DNA from: Beroe forskalii | Taxonomy: Eukaryota > Ctenophora > Nuda > Beroida > Beroidae | NCBI GenBank assembly: GCA_011033025.1 | Contig: WFMF01000579.1 | Span: forward strand, 34,838-98,837 | DNA length: 64,000 nt | Direction: 5' to 3' | Made by a program: the position numbers and the translations under genes | Notes under the pieces: generated by a model | Told to the model about the DNA's origin: nothing | Databases searched by the model: none | What the model saw: the letters and a program-made list of their open reading frames with translations, nothing else | Part shown: one piece after another, positions 11,126 through 26,100 of the stretch | How positions within the stretch are numbered: the stretch's first letter is position 1 | How the letters are laid out: each line of letters starts with the position of its first letter

Positions 11126-14100
11126 ATGGCCTTGGACTCTTTTGGTCACTATTTCAAGGCTGCCCAAGCTCTGAGCTCAGAAAACAGCTTCCACGAGTCG
11201 GACACAACACGGAGCGCAGGTTAGAGTTTCGCACGGGAGATTAAAATTAGAGACGTTATATTATGTATTCTACGTGAAAAACGGTGACGTTGAATATTTC
11301 TGTTTTCTTGAAGGGATTCTAAATTCTAATACATAGAAAAATCACGAAAAAATGAATCATTGGGCTTAGATAAAGGTGAAAAATTGCCATACAATAAAAT
11401 TTCAGAATCAGATTGGAGTATCGATTCTGTGAGACTATCCCGGGCCGGTATAAGTGGAAGGAACCGTCTCAAATCCTTCATGAGACGGTTCATGTATTTG
11501 GTAAAGTGGGAGATCATGAGGGACGAGTACTACAATAACATGTTGAAAAACAACCCGGCGTCGTTGCTGGCGGGTCATAGACACGAGAAAAACGGTGAGA
11601 AAATACTGAAATAAAACGTATGGGATCACAAGGATCTAAGAGAATGAAAACTCCCGTCTTATATTTTGGAAGACCATGAAATTATAAATGCTACAGGGAA
11701 TACCAAACACAAGGAGATTTCTCAATAAATGTAACCGGGCAACCATTTGTTGTAATATCATGATCCATATGAGAATTCAAAGAGCTGAAAGAACAAAAAT
11801 CTGGAATCTACATAACCTCTAAGTTCAACTTCAATGGATTGAATTAAGTTGATATACATATATACTGTATGGCAAGATTTAACTTTTCAGTACAAGAAAT
11901 CGATACCATTCATGCCCTCAATTTCATGACAACATCACATACTGATATAGCTATCAATAATCGACTTCTCCTTGTCAGGTGGTACTGCAGGGTATACCTG
12001 TTTTGCTGACGTCAGCCGTGATTCGGCTGACGTCTGATATTATCCTGCGGGGGGGGGGGGGGACGGACATTTCATCTAACGACACTTCATCTCAGGACAT
12101 TTTATCTCGCAATATGTCAGCTGCTCTACGCGAAGGTTAGGGTCTCTGGTTAGGATTAGGGTTTGGGTTAGGGTGAGGATGAAAGGTTTGGGTTAGGGTC
12201 AGGACAGGGAGATGAAGTGTCCTGAGATGAAGTGTCCTGAGATGAGATGTCGCCCACCCATCCTAGGGGCCTGATAAGTGCGCGCGCATGCAGGCTTCTC
12301 GTGCGTGAGCTTTCGAACAGGGACTATCAGCGATAGGCAGGACGTAACCTAATACATACTCAATAGTCAATATCTACCTGAAATATTCCCCCAGGCAATT
12401 ATATCTTAAACGTTACGAAAATGGGGGCATACGAAAAAGGGAGCAAACTAAAATCTTACGACTAATTCATTCTGGTACAAAATGAGGTTTTAAGTTTTGA
12501 GACTTTGAAATTAGAACGTGATTAAACTTCTGGCATGAACTCATGAAAATGGCGGAAGTAAAGCGAAAATCTACTCTGGATACAAGCTAAAAACGTAGGA
12601 TAACTACTAAAATTTAAAACTTTTAGTCGAAGCCGAAGATACTACCCTGAGTAATCACATATAACTATTAACTACGTGCAATTAAATCAATGCAAGGCTA
12701 AAAAGTGAAACTCAACCATTTTAAAAAGCTTGATAAAGTAAATTAATGAAGTAAATTAGTAGTAACGCTCCAACAGTGGTCCGAGACGTCAGACCTCTCG
12801 ACAGAAACTCTAGAATTCTGACTAAGTTCGCTTTGATGGTGGAACCAGCCCACAGAAACCAGACTATGATAGCGATGATTGGGTCCTACATTTCGCGGTA
12901 TGCTCATGAAGATGAATTAATATATTGACTCATTTCAATCGGTTAATCGTTTAATATTCTAATATTGATCATTTTGGAAAAATCAGTGAACTAAACAGAA
13001 TAGAATAGGTATCAGAAATTCCTAGAAAAAAGACGCTATAGATTGACTCGCTAGGCTGCAGTTCTGCGAACAGATAAACAACGCAATACGGAGACAGTTG
13101 CCAGCAATCGTGGAGTATGAGTGCTGGGAGAAAGGCAGATACATCGTCAAACAAGGTTTTATGGAGTAAAAATCCGGGCTATGATCTCTTCATTACCCCT
13201 CATTGTTCGACGAACAGAAGGGGGGTTTAAATGATCTATATTCTATATGTCCAGAATTTTCCTTGGACGTTTCTCATGGTACACTCAATCTCATCACTCC
13301 GCACAATTACCATTCGCGACCCTTCCCACATTTCATTTCACCCCTCACATGATAATGACTACCCGCTATATCTCTCTCCCCCTCTTTTTCACCCCCTCGA
13401 CTATATTTTCTCAGGTCACGTAGGTGAGTCCTACTATCTGATAGTGAGTGGCACCGTAAAGGTTTTCATAGACGATCAAGACGAGGCAACACCTGGTTCC
13501 AAAGCAGCAAATGGTGCGGCGCCACCTGGAACTCCTGCTGCAGCTGGTGGTGGTAGGCGGACTTTATAGCTAACGGAATTACGATTATAATTATAGCGAA
13601 ACGTATCTCACGAATTGATAATAATTATAGCTAAACGTCTCTCACCCATGTTACAGATGGTTTTATAATATCACGGTTTTAAATGGTGTTCAATCGATAA
13701 ATCAAATTAGTGGACGATATTTTTCGTTACGGTGACTAAAAACCAACCGGAAATTAACGAGAAATTAAGCCAAATAGTCCTACACCGCAACAGGAACACC
13801 GAGTGGTAGCAAGAGTGGGGACTCCACGGGGCACAGATACCTCAACATCTTGGAGAGTGGACAGGGATTCGGAGAAATCGCTCTCGTAGACAGGGTAATT
13901 TCTTAATTTCTAATGTTTAAAGATTCAATTCCTGCTAGAATCCTACTAAGTGCAAACCTAATCAAAATCATACGTTTAAACGCTCAGTTGCGATACCTAT
14001 CAATATTCGGTCAGGATGATTTTTACTGGTTATCCATCCCATTAAAAACGCTACCAGCACTGTTTTTAATCACCACACAAGAAGTGGTATTTTCACCAAA

Positions 14101-17100
14101 CGACAAATATCTCCCGATACTTCGCAGCGTCAATCAGGACTGAGAAACTGTCGTGAGGTGAAAAGTAGTGCAGTGTAGTGCACTCCACCCGACGTCATAT
14201 ATTGTGAAGGTGTGATGGGGGAATGTAACCCCAAAAACATAGCGGCAACACCTAGCTTAGGAATCGCAAGAGTAGGGTATGCCTTGATTTGATTAGGGCA
14301 TTAATCCTCCATCATTATGATCACAATTCACAAAGCTATAAAATCACTTCATTACCTGATCGAAAGCTCAAAAGGGCACCATGTTGATTGAAAGGCCATA
14401 GTTGATGTTAGCAACGAATCCTCGATTAATTGATGCTCGATCAAGCATATTGGCCGTAACAAATCATCATAACACAAACAAACCCAGCTGACTCAGTGAT
14501 GGCCCGATTGACTTATTGTTTTATTAAACAACAAAATATTAATTTACTAATGAAAGACTTGACTGGTCCTTGAGATTTAGGTACTGCACTAATAAGATTA
14601 AAATTAAGATCGTTCCAAATTTTAAATAACGAGATCCACGACCACAACCACATCATTATATTGCACGATTAACAATACCGTAAACTTGTAGCCGCAGTTC
14701 GCTACAAATTGCATAATCTAATTCCTGGGCAAACATAAAACTTAACTTCGAAGAGTTGATTTTGTCTATAACCAGAAACTTTAAGACATGAGTGCGATCA
14801 AATGCGAGTTACGCAATGTAGGCAGATTGGCTTCAAGAGGGCAATATCTAATGAAAAAGGTACATAACTATTGATGTGATCACATCGTTTATTTTCTATG
14901 AATTAAACCATATCACCATGCAGGGGACTGAGAGGCTTTCAAATGGTTACAAAATGAGGGAAAGCAGCTATAAACATGATTAAAAATGATCGTTTGGTAT
15001 GAAAACTCTAAATAAAAATGGTCCCTGTTCCCCATCCAGACGAGATCGTCAATGACCATGAAAGATTGCACCCATATATTTCTAAAAGGTCAAGATAGAT
15101 ATTCAAAACGAACTATAATCGCTTCGAGCTATTTAACTTGAATCTCGAGATTTTGATGAAATGTTACAAACTACAAGTCCTAAGTTCCTATCAAGAACGC
15201 AACTAATTCTCCACTGCAAATCATTATACTGATATCAATGGCATCGTCAGCTAAGCAGTCAAGCTGGTCACTCAGGATAATGAGAAACCTGAATCATGCA
15301 TCAAAAATATGAATTTTATGAAATTTTCAATCAAATAAATTTCATTTTCGGCACAAAACGATGGAAATTATAAGTCGCAACCCCATAGGCGCATAACCAT
15401 TAACCCAACTCGAATAAAGTTGTATAAATGCGCATAATTATCATTAACTCCATGGGTTGCAAAAAAATAAAATTAATCAAATTAGTCAAATCAATCAAAT
15501 CAATCAAATCAATCAAATTAATCAAAAATATATCATATCAGTTAACCCATTTGATGAAACTTTTCGCATCATGAAATAGGTAATTCGAAGCGCTTCCACT
15601 TTCTATCCAAAACTTCTAAACTATAGGTAATAACGATGTTTGCCCAGTTCCGACAATAATTCGTCATAAATCATGTGATCTTTTCACCAAAATACTTCAA
15701 TAAAAAGTCTCATTTCTCAAAAATTCGAACATAAGTATCAACGATGGCCCATGGCTTCCTCGATATAAACTGACCTAGGTCCATGTTAATGACAATAACA
15801 ACCATATTTTAAACACAAGGAAATAGTTGAGGCGATAAGGGCTTTATGAGATACGATGAAATGTTAGGTAATATGCCCACCTAACATCAAAGGCACGACA
15901 TTGAACCAAAAGTTTAAAAGATGAGAAGAGAATCTTCAGGTTGATAACTACATAAGTACATAACTTAGATCGCTAATATTATGCCTGAAATATCCATATC
16001 TAAATCACGTGACAGTCCATCCGCCATGGTTGATCAACCCTCATACTCCGATAGCGATTAGCGTTAGATTAATATATATATATTCAGCGGAAGATAAGCT
16101 GACGGTTGAGACGAGATTGGTTATATCGGTGTCTGATCACAACCAATAACACCATCTCACTTTGAAGCTGTCCCTCACATTCCACGGAAATTAACAGCTA
16201 TCAAAGAGCGATATGTAGATTTATTGTTATACAGCTGAAGGGATTTTTAAAGTGACGTCAAACAAGAACCAATTTTGGTGCGAGGTTGATTGAAAGAATT
16301 ATTCTATTGACAAGTTATATGCGCTTAGATGGAAATGTTACTGAATGATTTCATGCTAGAACCATGCTGTTTCCTACCGTATTATCAAGTTAATGGACAC
16401 TGCCAGTTTGTCAATATTAGGCATGATTCGAAGATGTGATGAAGGCTTTTAACTTCATCCCAGAATCTATCGGAACTCGGAAAAATTAAAAGATTAAAGC
16501 ATTAAAGAGTTTACATCATCTCGAAAATAAAATCGCGATAAACGAAGTGTCGTTGTGAAAGGTTAGTTGAACTCTGAATTTAATACTTGACTAAGATGAT
16601 TATAATGTGCAACAAAGTACCATGACTCCATGAATTCAACCATGTTGAAAATTTTATTGTTTAACTCAAAACTTCTCGCCACATAATCATAGTTTATTTT
16701 TTATTAATCTTACGAACACCAAGAAATTTAGTTCTGCATAGATATTAAATGACTCAATTTTGAGTTTTTAGAACTGATTCGAGAAGGTACATTACATTAG
16801 TTCAAATTTCAATTCATATATGAATTAATTAATAAATTAAAATTTGATTTGATTATGATGTCAAGAAATGATGGGTATGATAAAGTTAAGCTTATTAAGT
16901 ACCGACAGTACAAATGCACTAGGCAAAGTGCAGAGAGAAAATCAATTGCTGCAAGGCAATTTCATACCTGATTTGACTTCGGTTGTAAATAATATTCTGC
17001 AAGGCCTTTTAAGATAAAATATAATCACAAAATATGTTTTAAAACATAACTTACGTTCAAAATGAGAAAATATATGCTGATTGAACTGGTGACTGGGTTA

Positions 17101-20100
17101 CCATGGTAACTAATTTGTAAAATAAAGAGTACACATGACAAATTTATATATATACGTGTTGGGTATATATTTCTTTGCCACACTCTCTCTCGACATTATT
17201 ACGCGTTATCTCTTCATCACCACCACACCACCCCAACTTGGATTATATTTGGATTTGTTTACCTGCAGGTAAAATATTAAACTCGTATTTCTGAGCATTA
17301 TATGATTGTTTCTAGGTTGTGTGCAGTGATTATTAACGTATCTAGTTTCAATAAATCTCCGTAATTCCCCCTGATTATATTTTCACATTTACGAGGTAGA
17401 ATACTCCATTATATTTTAAGTATTTTACTTTTAGAATTATAATTTTGGTGTTACAGTCGAACGCCTTCGAGCTTTTAGAGTATAGGAAATTTGATTGTAA
17501 ATGAATAGGAAACGAGATTTCGGTGTTCCATCGGTACTGGTGCAAGATTATAAAACGCATGAAAGTGGCGACGAATATAATTCGATCAAAATGTTCAATG
17601 GTACGTTTATACGTATTAGCATTCTACTATACTGGAGTAATACCGTTGAATTACTGAAATAGATTTTTATTGATTTAACATCAAATATCCATATCTAACG
17701 TCCTGCTCTAAAAGCTCGATGGATGCCAATATCATATTAATAAAGTGTCTGAAAGTTATGAGTATTGAGTAGGACACAATGTCATTTCTACACGCAAGCA
17801 AAGTCCCCTCCCAGTCCAAACTGAATTATACAAACTTGCATTATACCCCTCCAGCTAGGCTCGTTTTAGCGACCATGTGTTTGGTCTCCACTTTGCCCAA
17901 TAACCCATTTTATTTTACCCATACCCAGGACATTAAGACGGCCAACATGTGATCACTATCAGTTGTGGTATACCCTGTATGTCATGTTACCCCTTATTAT
18001 GTTTATATGTTACCCATCTTATATGTTACCCATCCTATATGTTACCCATCTTATATGTTACCCATCCTATATGTTACCCATCCTATATGTTACCCATCCT
18101 ATACAACCATCTTATATAACCATCTTATATAACCATCTTATATGTTACCCATCTTATATGTTACCCATCTTATATTCGACCAGGGTGTAAGGACAGCCAG
18201 CGTGGTTACTCGGGAGCCAACTGAAGTTCTACGAATAGACAAGCGGCAATTCTGTGAGGTTAGTCGAAAGGGATTTGCTATTTTGCTGATATGATCTTAA
18301 ATGGGGATCAACATTTCAACGCAAAAAACCGGAAAATATGGTTTGAAAACTTAACTGCTTGTTATCATCAAAGATGCAATATTGGTTACTGCCAATTGGT
18401 GCATGGCCATTAAAAATATGTGTCCATGAATGGACACAAATTTCTAATCTTTCAGACAAGAGGTATACAATTTTTTAAATCATAATAACTGATCTTAATA
18501 AAGATAAATCGAGATAAATTCGAGTCCAGATCCTCGAAGAAACGGTTTTGATTCACTAATTTCACAAAACTTGACTTTTTAAGGCCCACTTTGGGCGGTG
18601 TCACACAGGCAACAGCTTTTCCACAACTTGCGAAATTAAATGTTATATATTCGATTAGAAAACTTTAACATATACCAATGGATTCGTGATGGGTGGTGTC
18701 AGAACACATCTTGAAGTTTAGGCGTTTAAATATCTAAATATGTAATATGTTCGAATTCTCACAAGTTATACCTTGATTTTCTATTCATTTAAACGAAAAC
18801 TTGGATGAAGATGGGTGCTAGGACAAGTTGACGCACAAGAACCAGCAGATCGCGTCAAAATTCAAATATCAAAAGCTGCTCTGAAACTTAAGCAAGATTC
18901 TTCTCTGAAAACAATCGGAATTACTGAGATAATAGCGAAATCTCTAGTTTATCATCAAAAACGGTTGGAATCTAAACCCCCGCTGGTTTGAAAATCGTGA
19001 TATAATATATTTTGTCTCTTTCAGGTTCCGTTGTCACATCCAAAACATTCGGGGTTGGTAGACCAACTTTTTCCAACGGTTTTGGTGATATCTTGATAGT
19101 TTGAACCCATTTAATTGCCCTAAGGCAGTTTGGACCCATTACTTGCCCTCACGTAGTCCGAATCCACGTAACAGCCCACACGCAAGCCGAACCCACATAA
19201 CTCACCCTGACAAAGTCAAACTACGATATTCTAACTTGGAATTAGTAGAATTGATATATTTCTTAATTTTACAAATCATCCAGTGAACTCGTGCTTAAAT
19301 ATAGCAACCATATCTAATTTCACGTGCATAAGTCGTATTTGAGTTCATTTCAACATAATCAAGTCGAAAATCCCGTGTAAACATCAATTTCTTTAAATCC
19401 CTAATTTCTACAAACGTCTGTGTGTACTCACGTTGAAGTATAGCACATGCATCTTATTTCATGCATTATCGTATTTGAACTCATTTCAACGTAATCAAGT
19501 CGAAAATCCCGTGTAAATATCACTTTTAAATCCCTTAATTTCTACAAAACGTCCGCGTGAACTCACGTGCTCCACTAGTTCATCGTATATTTCCATCCTT
19601 ATTCACTGTGAGACATAGAAAAACCATTATCAGTAGACCATCGTATCACAGAATAGGATTACAGTACAATTTTTCGTCATAAACGTAATTTCATTCAATT
19701 TGCAGTTCAATTTTTAGAAGCCTCTCACGACAACAATCTTCGACCGATTACCCTGAAACTCGTTTTATAGCTAAATCTTAAGGTCTTAAAGCATCATATC
19801 AAAGTAAAACATAATCCGATGAAAAATCTTTGAGTCGGAGATGTCCAAAGTAGCGCAAAATAGCATTCTATCGCAAAATACGCTATTTTAGTGGTTTTAC
19901 GCGATTTTGATGACGTCATCACAACACCCAAATAGGCTCAAACCAACTTCCAATATAGCCTATAAGTAAATTCCGCCTTAGTACAACATATTTTGACCGG
20001 TCTCATTTCAAAATAAGTCGCGATTCTTGAGACCTCACTCATTTAACTTTTGTCCTATAATTTGGTAATCGATTTTTCACCGTACCTTATGAAATCGCGT

Positions 20101-23100
20101 ATATCTCGATGAAAAATCGAGATAGCCCAATAATCCATATGATTTTCTGAAAGCTCTTTAAATTTGCTAAAAATTGTTCCGAAAAATCAGAGAGCTATCT
20201 CCTTTCCTTCTTGGTGAAAAATGCGCTTGAAAATGGCCTATTTTCGCTAAAAATGCAATAAAATTTCGCTAAGTTGATGACGTCATAGTGACGTGAAAAT
20301 GACGTCACCAGAACTTCTCTTATAGCCTATAACATTTTCCCATCTTAGATCAACAAAACCTCGATCATGGCTCTACCATTTCCCGTTCTTGAGATCTCGG
20401 CTTTCCAAATTTGCTCCCAATTATCATGATATTAATCTTATTATACTATCACCCTGTGACACTCAAATCTCTAACTTATACCCCTGGCCAGTTTTCTTTT
20501 TACCGCGGGGGGTTACCGCCCTGGCCAGGGCGGGAAACATTGACGCAAGCTATGACAAGTATATTTTGCAAAAGATTTAGTTTTAAAAAGATGACAGCTT
20601 ACAGCTGCAGCACCCATCAGGTTGAGTTTTATACTAAAAGCTTAAAAGCGATAAAGAATTGAGAAACCGTCGAGAATGTTTCATTGTGCAATCATTATTG
20701 GAAGGAAATAGGAAGCTGTTCTGATGGTTTTTTATAGTAACTTACGCACTCTATGCAAATATTTGCTTTCAAAAGCGAAATTGACTTTTTTCAATGGAGA
20801 AATAACTGAATAGACGCACAACTAACCTATTATTTAGAGATATTATTTTCTCGAAGGTAAGGAGCAAGGGTGCAGTCTTCAGTTAATCACGTAAAGTGAC
20901 AATGAGTGACGATAATAGATCCTTGACGCATAGATTTGCATGCAACGTCATCAATACATCGGCACAATACCCATGAAAGTTAGTTCGCCATTAAACCATG
21001 AGTTTCTGATCTAATCCTTCATGGGTGCTGACAATAATAAAGGTCCATACTCACAACGATAAAGACGTTGATTATTGAATCACTCTCGGAGTCGGACCAT
21101 TTCACAGCATTGACCGAAGAAGACACCATCGCTTGATCGTTTGCTGATGCAATAAGAATGCTTCCCATCAATATAAAGACTCGTGGCAACGTCAGTCGTC
21201 AGTCTCATGCTAATATAATACAACCACCACCAACAATATGGACAGGAACAAGCTAAGAAGATAAATTGATATCTTGTCCGTAACGCACGATTAATTCACC
21301 TGACCCGAGACCAGCGTATCTCGATAAAGCTACCACTCTAATCATCAGATTCCTTTGAAGTCAATTCATCTCTGACCTCTCATTGTTTAACTAAGGTTCC
21401 TTCAAAGTTCACAAGTTCTTGGCTATTACTGCCCGACACATTAAGCTACGATTTATGATTTACCAAGACATCAATTCAAGAATTCACCATCCTCTCGAAT
21501 CTACCATCTTATCTTTCTTAGTCTCGAAGTTGCATCAACTTACCATCCTAATATAATCAATATCTATTGTCTAGTGTCTAAAGACTTGGAAATAATGCAC
21601 TTACTAATGCCACGGGTTACATTTGAAGTTATGAGCATCAGAGGAAGCTATGAATCTCTACGTAAAACATAAAATGACACGCATTAGAAAATAGAAGCAA
21701 TATGATATATATTCGAAGCTTGATCAATTCTACACGGATCACGAGCTCAAGGCATGCAGGAACCATTCCCCTAATTGGAGTGTCATTAATTCATTCCATG
21801 CATTGCTTCTCTCCCTCCCCAGTAGAAATAACGTTCAGAATAAATAGGCGGTCGAAATAACGTCATTAGCAATGTGCGCGCTGCCAAAATATTGAAAATA
21901 TAACCGCCTATTTGTTGCGCGCGGGTTATAGGCCTGGTGTCCTCAATATACTTCACTGAGCTGACATGAACTGTAGACTCTGTGATGACAGGGATTTGTC
22001 ATTGTAACTCCTGATAATGATGTCATGTTGAACTGCTTGCTTTTAGTGCGTGGGAGAAGTTAATGAAGCAGCGAAGTAATGAACTATATTATTTGCTTGA
22101 CGGACTTATCAGGCAATGAATTGATATATCAGTAAATTAGTAAATCTACAACGTTCCATCAGAGCTCGTCAGATTCTGATTTTTATGTGTCATTTCTCTT
22201 CTCCAATCAGAAATTTCTCCGTTAGTTTGTGATTGAACTTTAGTGCAAAGCAACTTATCTCCTGCATAACTAAAACTCAGTAACTCACAACTCCAGCCAG
22301 TATCTAACCTCCTTCCAATCTCCCTTAGCCAAAGTATAAAGACGTCCGGATATTGAATTCTGCTGAATCCAGTCTTATATGGTATCCTGCCTGGATCCAG
22401 TCTGAGAATATCCCCTACCTGAATCCAGTCTGAGAGTATCCCCTACCTGAATCCAGTCTGACTCTGATAACATCTCCTGCCTGACAACCTCCTACCTGAG
22501 CCATGCTGAACCTGATCCACACGATGAAGGAGGACCGGTCTACAACCTACCAGATGTCCACTCACATGTCACTAGAGTACGATGCCTTCAAGATGAGATA
22601 CCAAACTAAGAAGAGACTCTGGCCGTCACTCAAAAAACTACAAGTAATAAAAATATCAATAACTTGTCCGAACAGCTATTGAGTTAAGTGTCGGTATAAA
22701 CTTATTTACAAAATCCATAGTCCATGTTCACCACCAAAACCCCAGATTGATTAGCAAAAAAAATATCGTTCATATCTCCATCATAACGTTCTTGAACTCC
22801 TACACATAAAACCAGATATTAAAAACAGTATATGGTAAAATCGTTGGAAATCAATTAAAGTAATGGATCATAAGCTGGGTTTTATGAAATAAGACAGATA
22901 TTAAAATGCAGGTGCGAGAGATCAGTCAAGGATAAAAATAAGGGCTGAAAAGATGGAATATGAGTTGATTGCGGTTCTACTATAGTCTAAACACAAAGTT
23001 ATATAAACTTACTATACACGGTTCAACTAAAATTGAAGAGCTTTAAATATGGCGTCGAACTCATACACGATGCCATCTCAGATACTCGATAGAATAAATG

Positions 23101-26100
23101 TTTTAAAAACTGTCAAGAAAATATACCATAGCACTGACAAAACATGTCAAAGATGTCAGTCTTGTCCGGCACGTACATGCAGCGTCGTATGGCAAAACGG
23201 AACATTTGAGACGTATTCGTATATTTGGAATTAAAGACAACTATAAACACTTAAAATCTCACAATGGCGAGACGGGTTGTTATGGCAAAACATCACAATG
23301 GGAATACTATCAACAAAGAAATCACCAATTCACGACTTAAAGTCAGAATCACGATGTCATTCGTAGAAGCCAATGCTATTAACATTTAAATCGTTGAAGC
23401 TATCTACTTAAGAGTTTAAAACGGCAACCGTGAAACTGGACTCAATTAAGCATAATAGCATAATTATAGCGTAATGATTTAAATATTAACTTCTCTTGGC
23501 AAATATATACCGTCATAACTATTATTAGATGAGAATTTGACAGATCTGGCGAACTTTATTCAAAGAGTTAGTTGCCAAGAATTGAATCACCAATTCGATT
23601 GCTACCATTTAAGCATTTATAGGTGATAACTGATTGAGATATGCAGTGGTTCTCAGTACTTAACTAAGCACTCAAGCAGCTTACGCACTAAGACTAAAAT
23701 AAAATGTGCCGTTGAGGTGTTTCAGCCCCCTCAACTAGCGTTCAACCCCATTAAAGGGATGGTAAAGTTTTCATATGCAAATTTCTAATTTTATCTTATT
23801 CCGGTAAAAATAGCTACTTCATGACCTCGTTCTAAACGTTTGTTTGCGTCAAACAGTCCTGAAAAAGGCACATGGATGTTATGAGGTCATGTGAAACTCA
23901 TTGTTTTACAATAATAATGTATGGATTAATATTATTTTTTTGTATACACATTTGTGGTTCCGCCACAATGATGCAATTAATGAGCGCGATATCACCTTAG
24001 GCTATATTGAAGGTGGACCCTATGCCTTCTCGGCTTGCGGTTATGTATAATGTATGATAAATTTTCCGTTACAAATCTATTAATTAGTGGTCACAGGGCG
24101 CATATTGTGGAATGAAACATATCACATACTTGTTTATATGATATTTCGGTAACATTCAGGCTAAAATGAACAAAATCTATTTTTGGGCCCAAAACTATAC
24201 CATCCCTTTAAGAATAATAATAGAGTTTAATACCAGTTCACGTCGCTTTTTTATATACAAACAACGACCAAATGCATTAAATTTAAATTGAGCGGCTCTT
24301 TTAAACATCTTCTGTCCCGTACGAGGTCGCATTGCCCCTGTCTCGGCTCCCAGGGTGGGCCATAAGTGCATGGGCCAATAAAAACAGGTCAAATGAAAAT
24401 GAGAATATAGCGGCTCTTATTAATCATTATTCCAAGAAAACAAAGTACAGATTTCAAAGAAATAAGGAAAATATAAACGGTTCGTTTACCTTCATCAAGT
24501 TTTATGTATTTTGTTCCCTTTTTATTTCAGGGGTATAAATCCATTATCAGTTAACGTTTTCGCAGGTTTTGCGTGCGTCAAAGCTGCAGGAAATGAACAG
24601 GAAACACAACTTTATCCGCGATCACCCGTCCTTTAAAGCGTTACCGGAGGACGTGCTGAAGAAGTTCGTGGATAACGCCGTCATAAAGTCCTACAAACCT
24701 TCAGAGGTAAATCTTAGGAAGAGTTCACTAAAGTCAAATAAAAAGTTTTCTTTTTTCTCTTACATGACCCCTTCTACCTATCTATAGTTTGTCTTTAGCA
24801 CACTCAACGAATTTCAATTTCCTATCATTGGAAATATACAAATTCTTAATTTTCAAGGGTCAAACTCCTTGAAAAATGAAACTGGACCTTCATTTCGCTA
24901 CTTTCACGGCCCTTTAACTCAACAGATGATCGTACGGGTAGAAGGGGAGGAGACGATAGACAACGTGGCTATCGTGATGACAGGAGAATGTTTCGTAGAG
25001 ACCCAAGTCTCCCTCGACTACTACAAACTCAACGATAAGAAGTTCCTGCTGGACCTGCCCTCTGCATCAAGACCTGACATCCAGAGATACAGTGGGTTCT
25101 AGAATTATAATGCCTGACAGCTGCTGACTAGCTAAAATTTAAGTCTTAGTCATATTATCACGATTTGGCTTTTAGTTTTAATTAGTTTATTCGTCGCAAT
25201 AGTAATTATGACCTGTTCGACACTTACTTGACAATACCGAATCTCAAACGAACAAAAAGCTTACAATAGTGTAAGCTTATATTACAAGTGTAAGCTTACA
25301 AGCTTAAAAGAGTGCAAGTTTCTTGCTATCAAGTAGTGTCTGCCTAGCTACAACAAACTACTAGACAGAAGAGTATTTAAGCTACTTGACAGTGCGCCTA
25401 ATCAGTTTATTGCTGACCAACTTTACTCGCTACGATAAGACGATAACCGTTGGTTAGCAATAAACCCAAACTATCATTTTCTTTATTATTATAGACTAGA
25501 AAACATTGATGGGTGAGTAATATATGGCCAGTGATAAAGGAGACTAGTTCACTTGAGTGTGGTTACTGCTGAAGTAGTGCGCCAGTGCAGTCGTAAAAGT
25601 TTATGTTTATAGTTGGGCATGATTTATTTTTGGCCAGTGATTGCATGCTCATAACTCATAAGTAGCAAAACAGGAATAAAACAGTTATCAAATATGGATA
25701 AAATAAAAACCAAACAGGAATTAAATGAGAATTAAACAGTAATGATTCTCTGACCCAATATGAACTCTCTGACTCATGACCTCTCCCCTCAGAGTGGCAC
25801 ACCCCCGAACCCCCTACATCCCCCTCCTCCAAAGACACCTCCTTAAGGAGCGTCTCCACCTCCACTTCCTCCTCCTCAAGAATACTCGACACAAGGGAAC
25901 CATCAGGTGGGAAGCGGGATGAACTGCAGGGAATACCATCATTGAAATTGAATAAATATGATTTAATAAATAAGAATAAGCTAATAAGGGAACCTTCAGG
26001 TGGGGGTGTGGATGAATAGTGAATAAGGAATTAAAATTGTATAAATTATGATTCCTAATAAATAAGACGAAAATGCGACGAAATACAGGAAAATCTTAAA

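Noticed and set aside
12829-12897. Alternative CNBD2 exon 3 starting after CTAAG and joining 13062
   Set aside because: Phases also fit, but the peptide aligns less well with CNBD2 than the 12849-12897 plus 13055 model (RNQ...ISRLQ).
25092-25102. CNBD2 ending at the TAG at 25100-25102
   Set aside because: A GTGGGT donor precedes the stop, and three downstream exons continue in phase and match the CNBD2 C-terminus.
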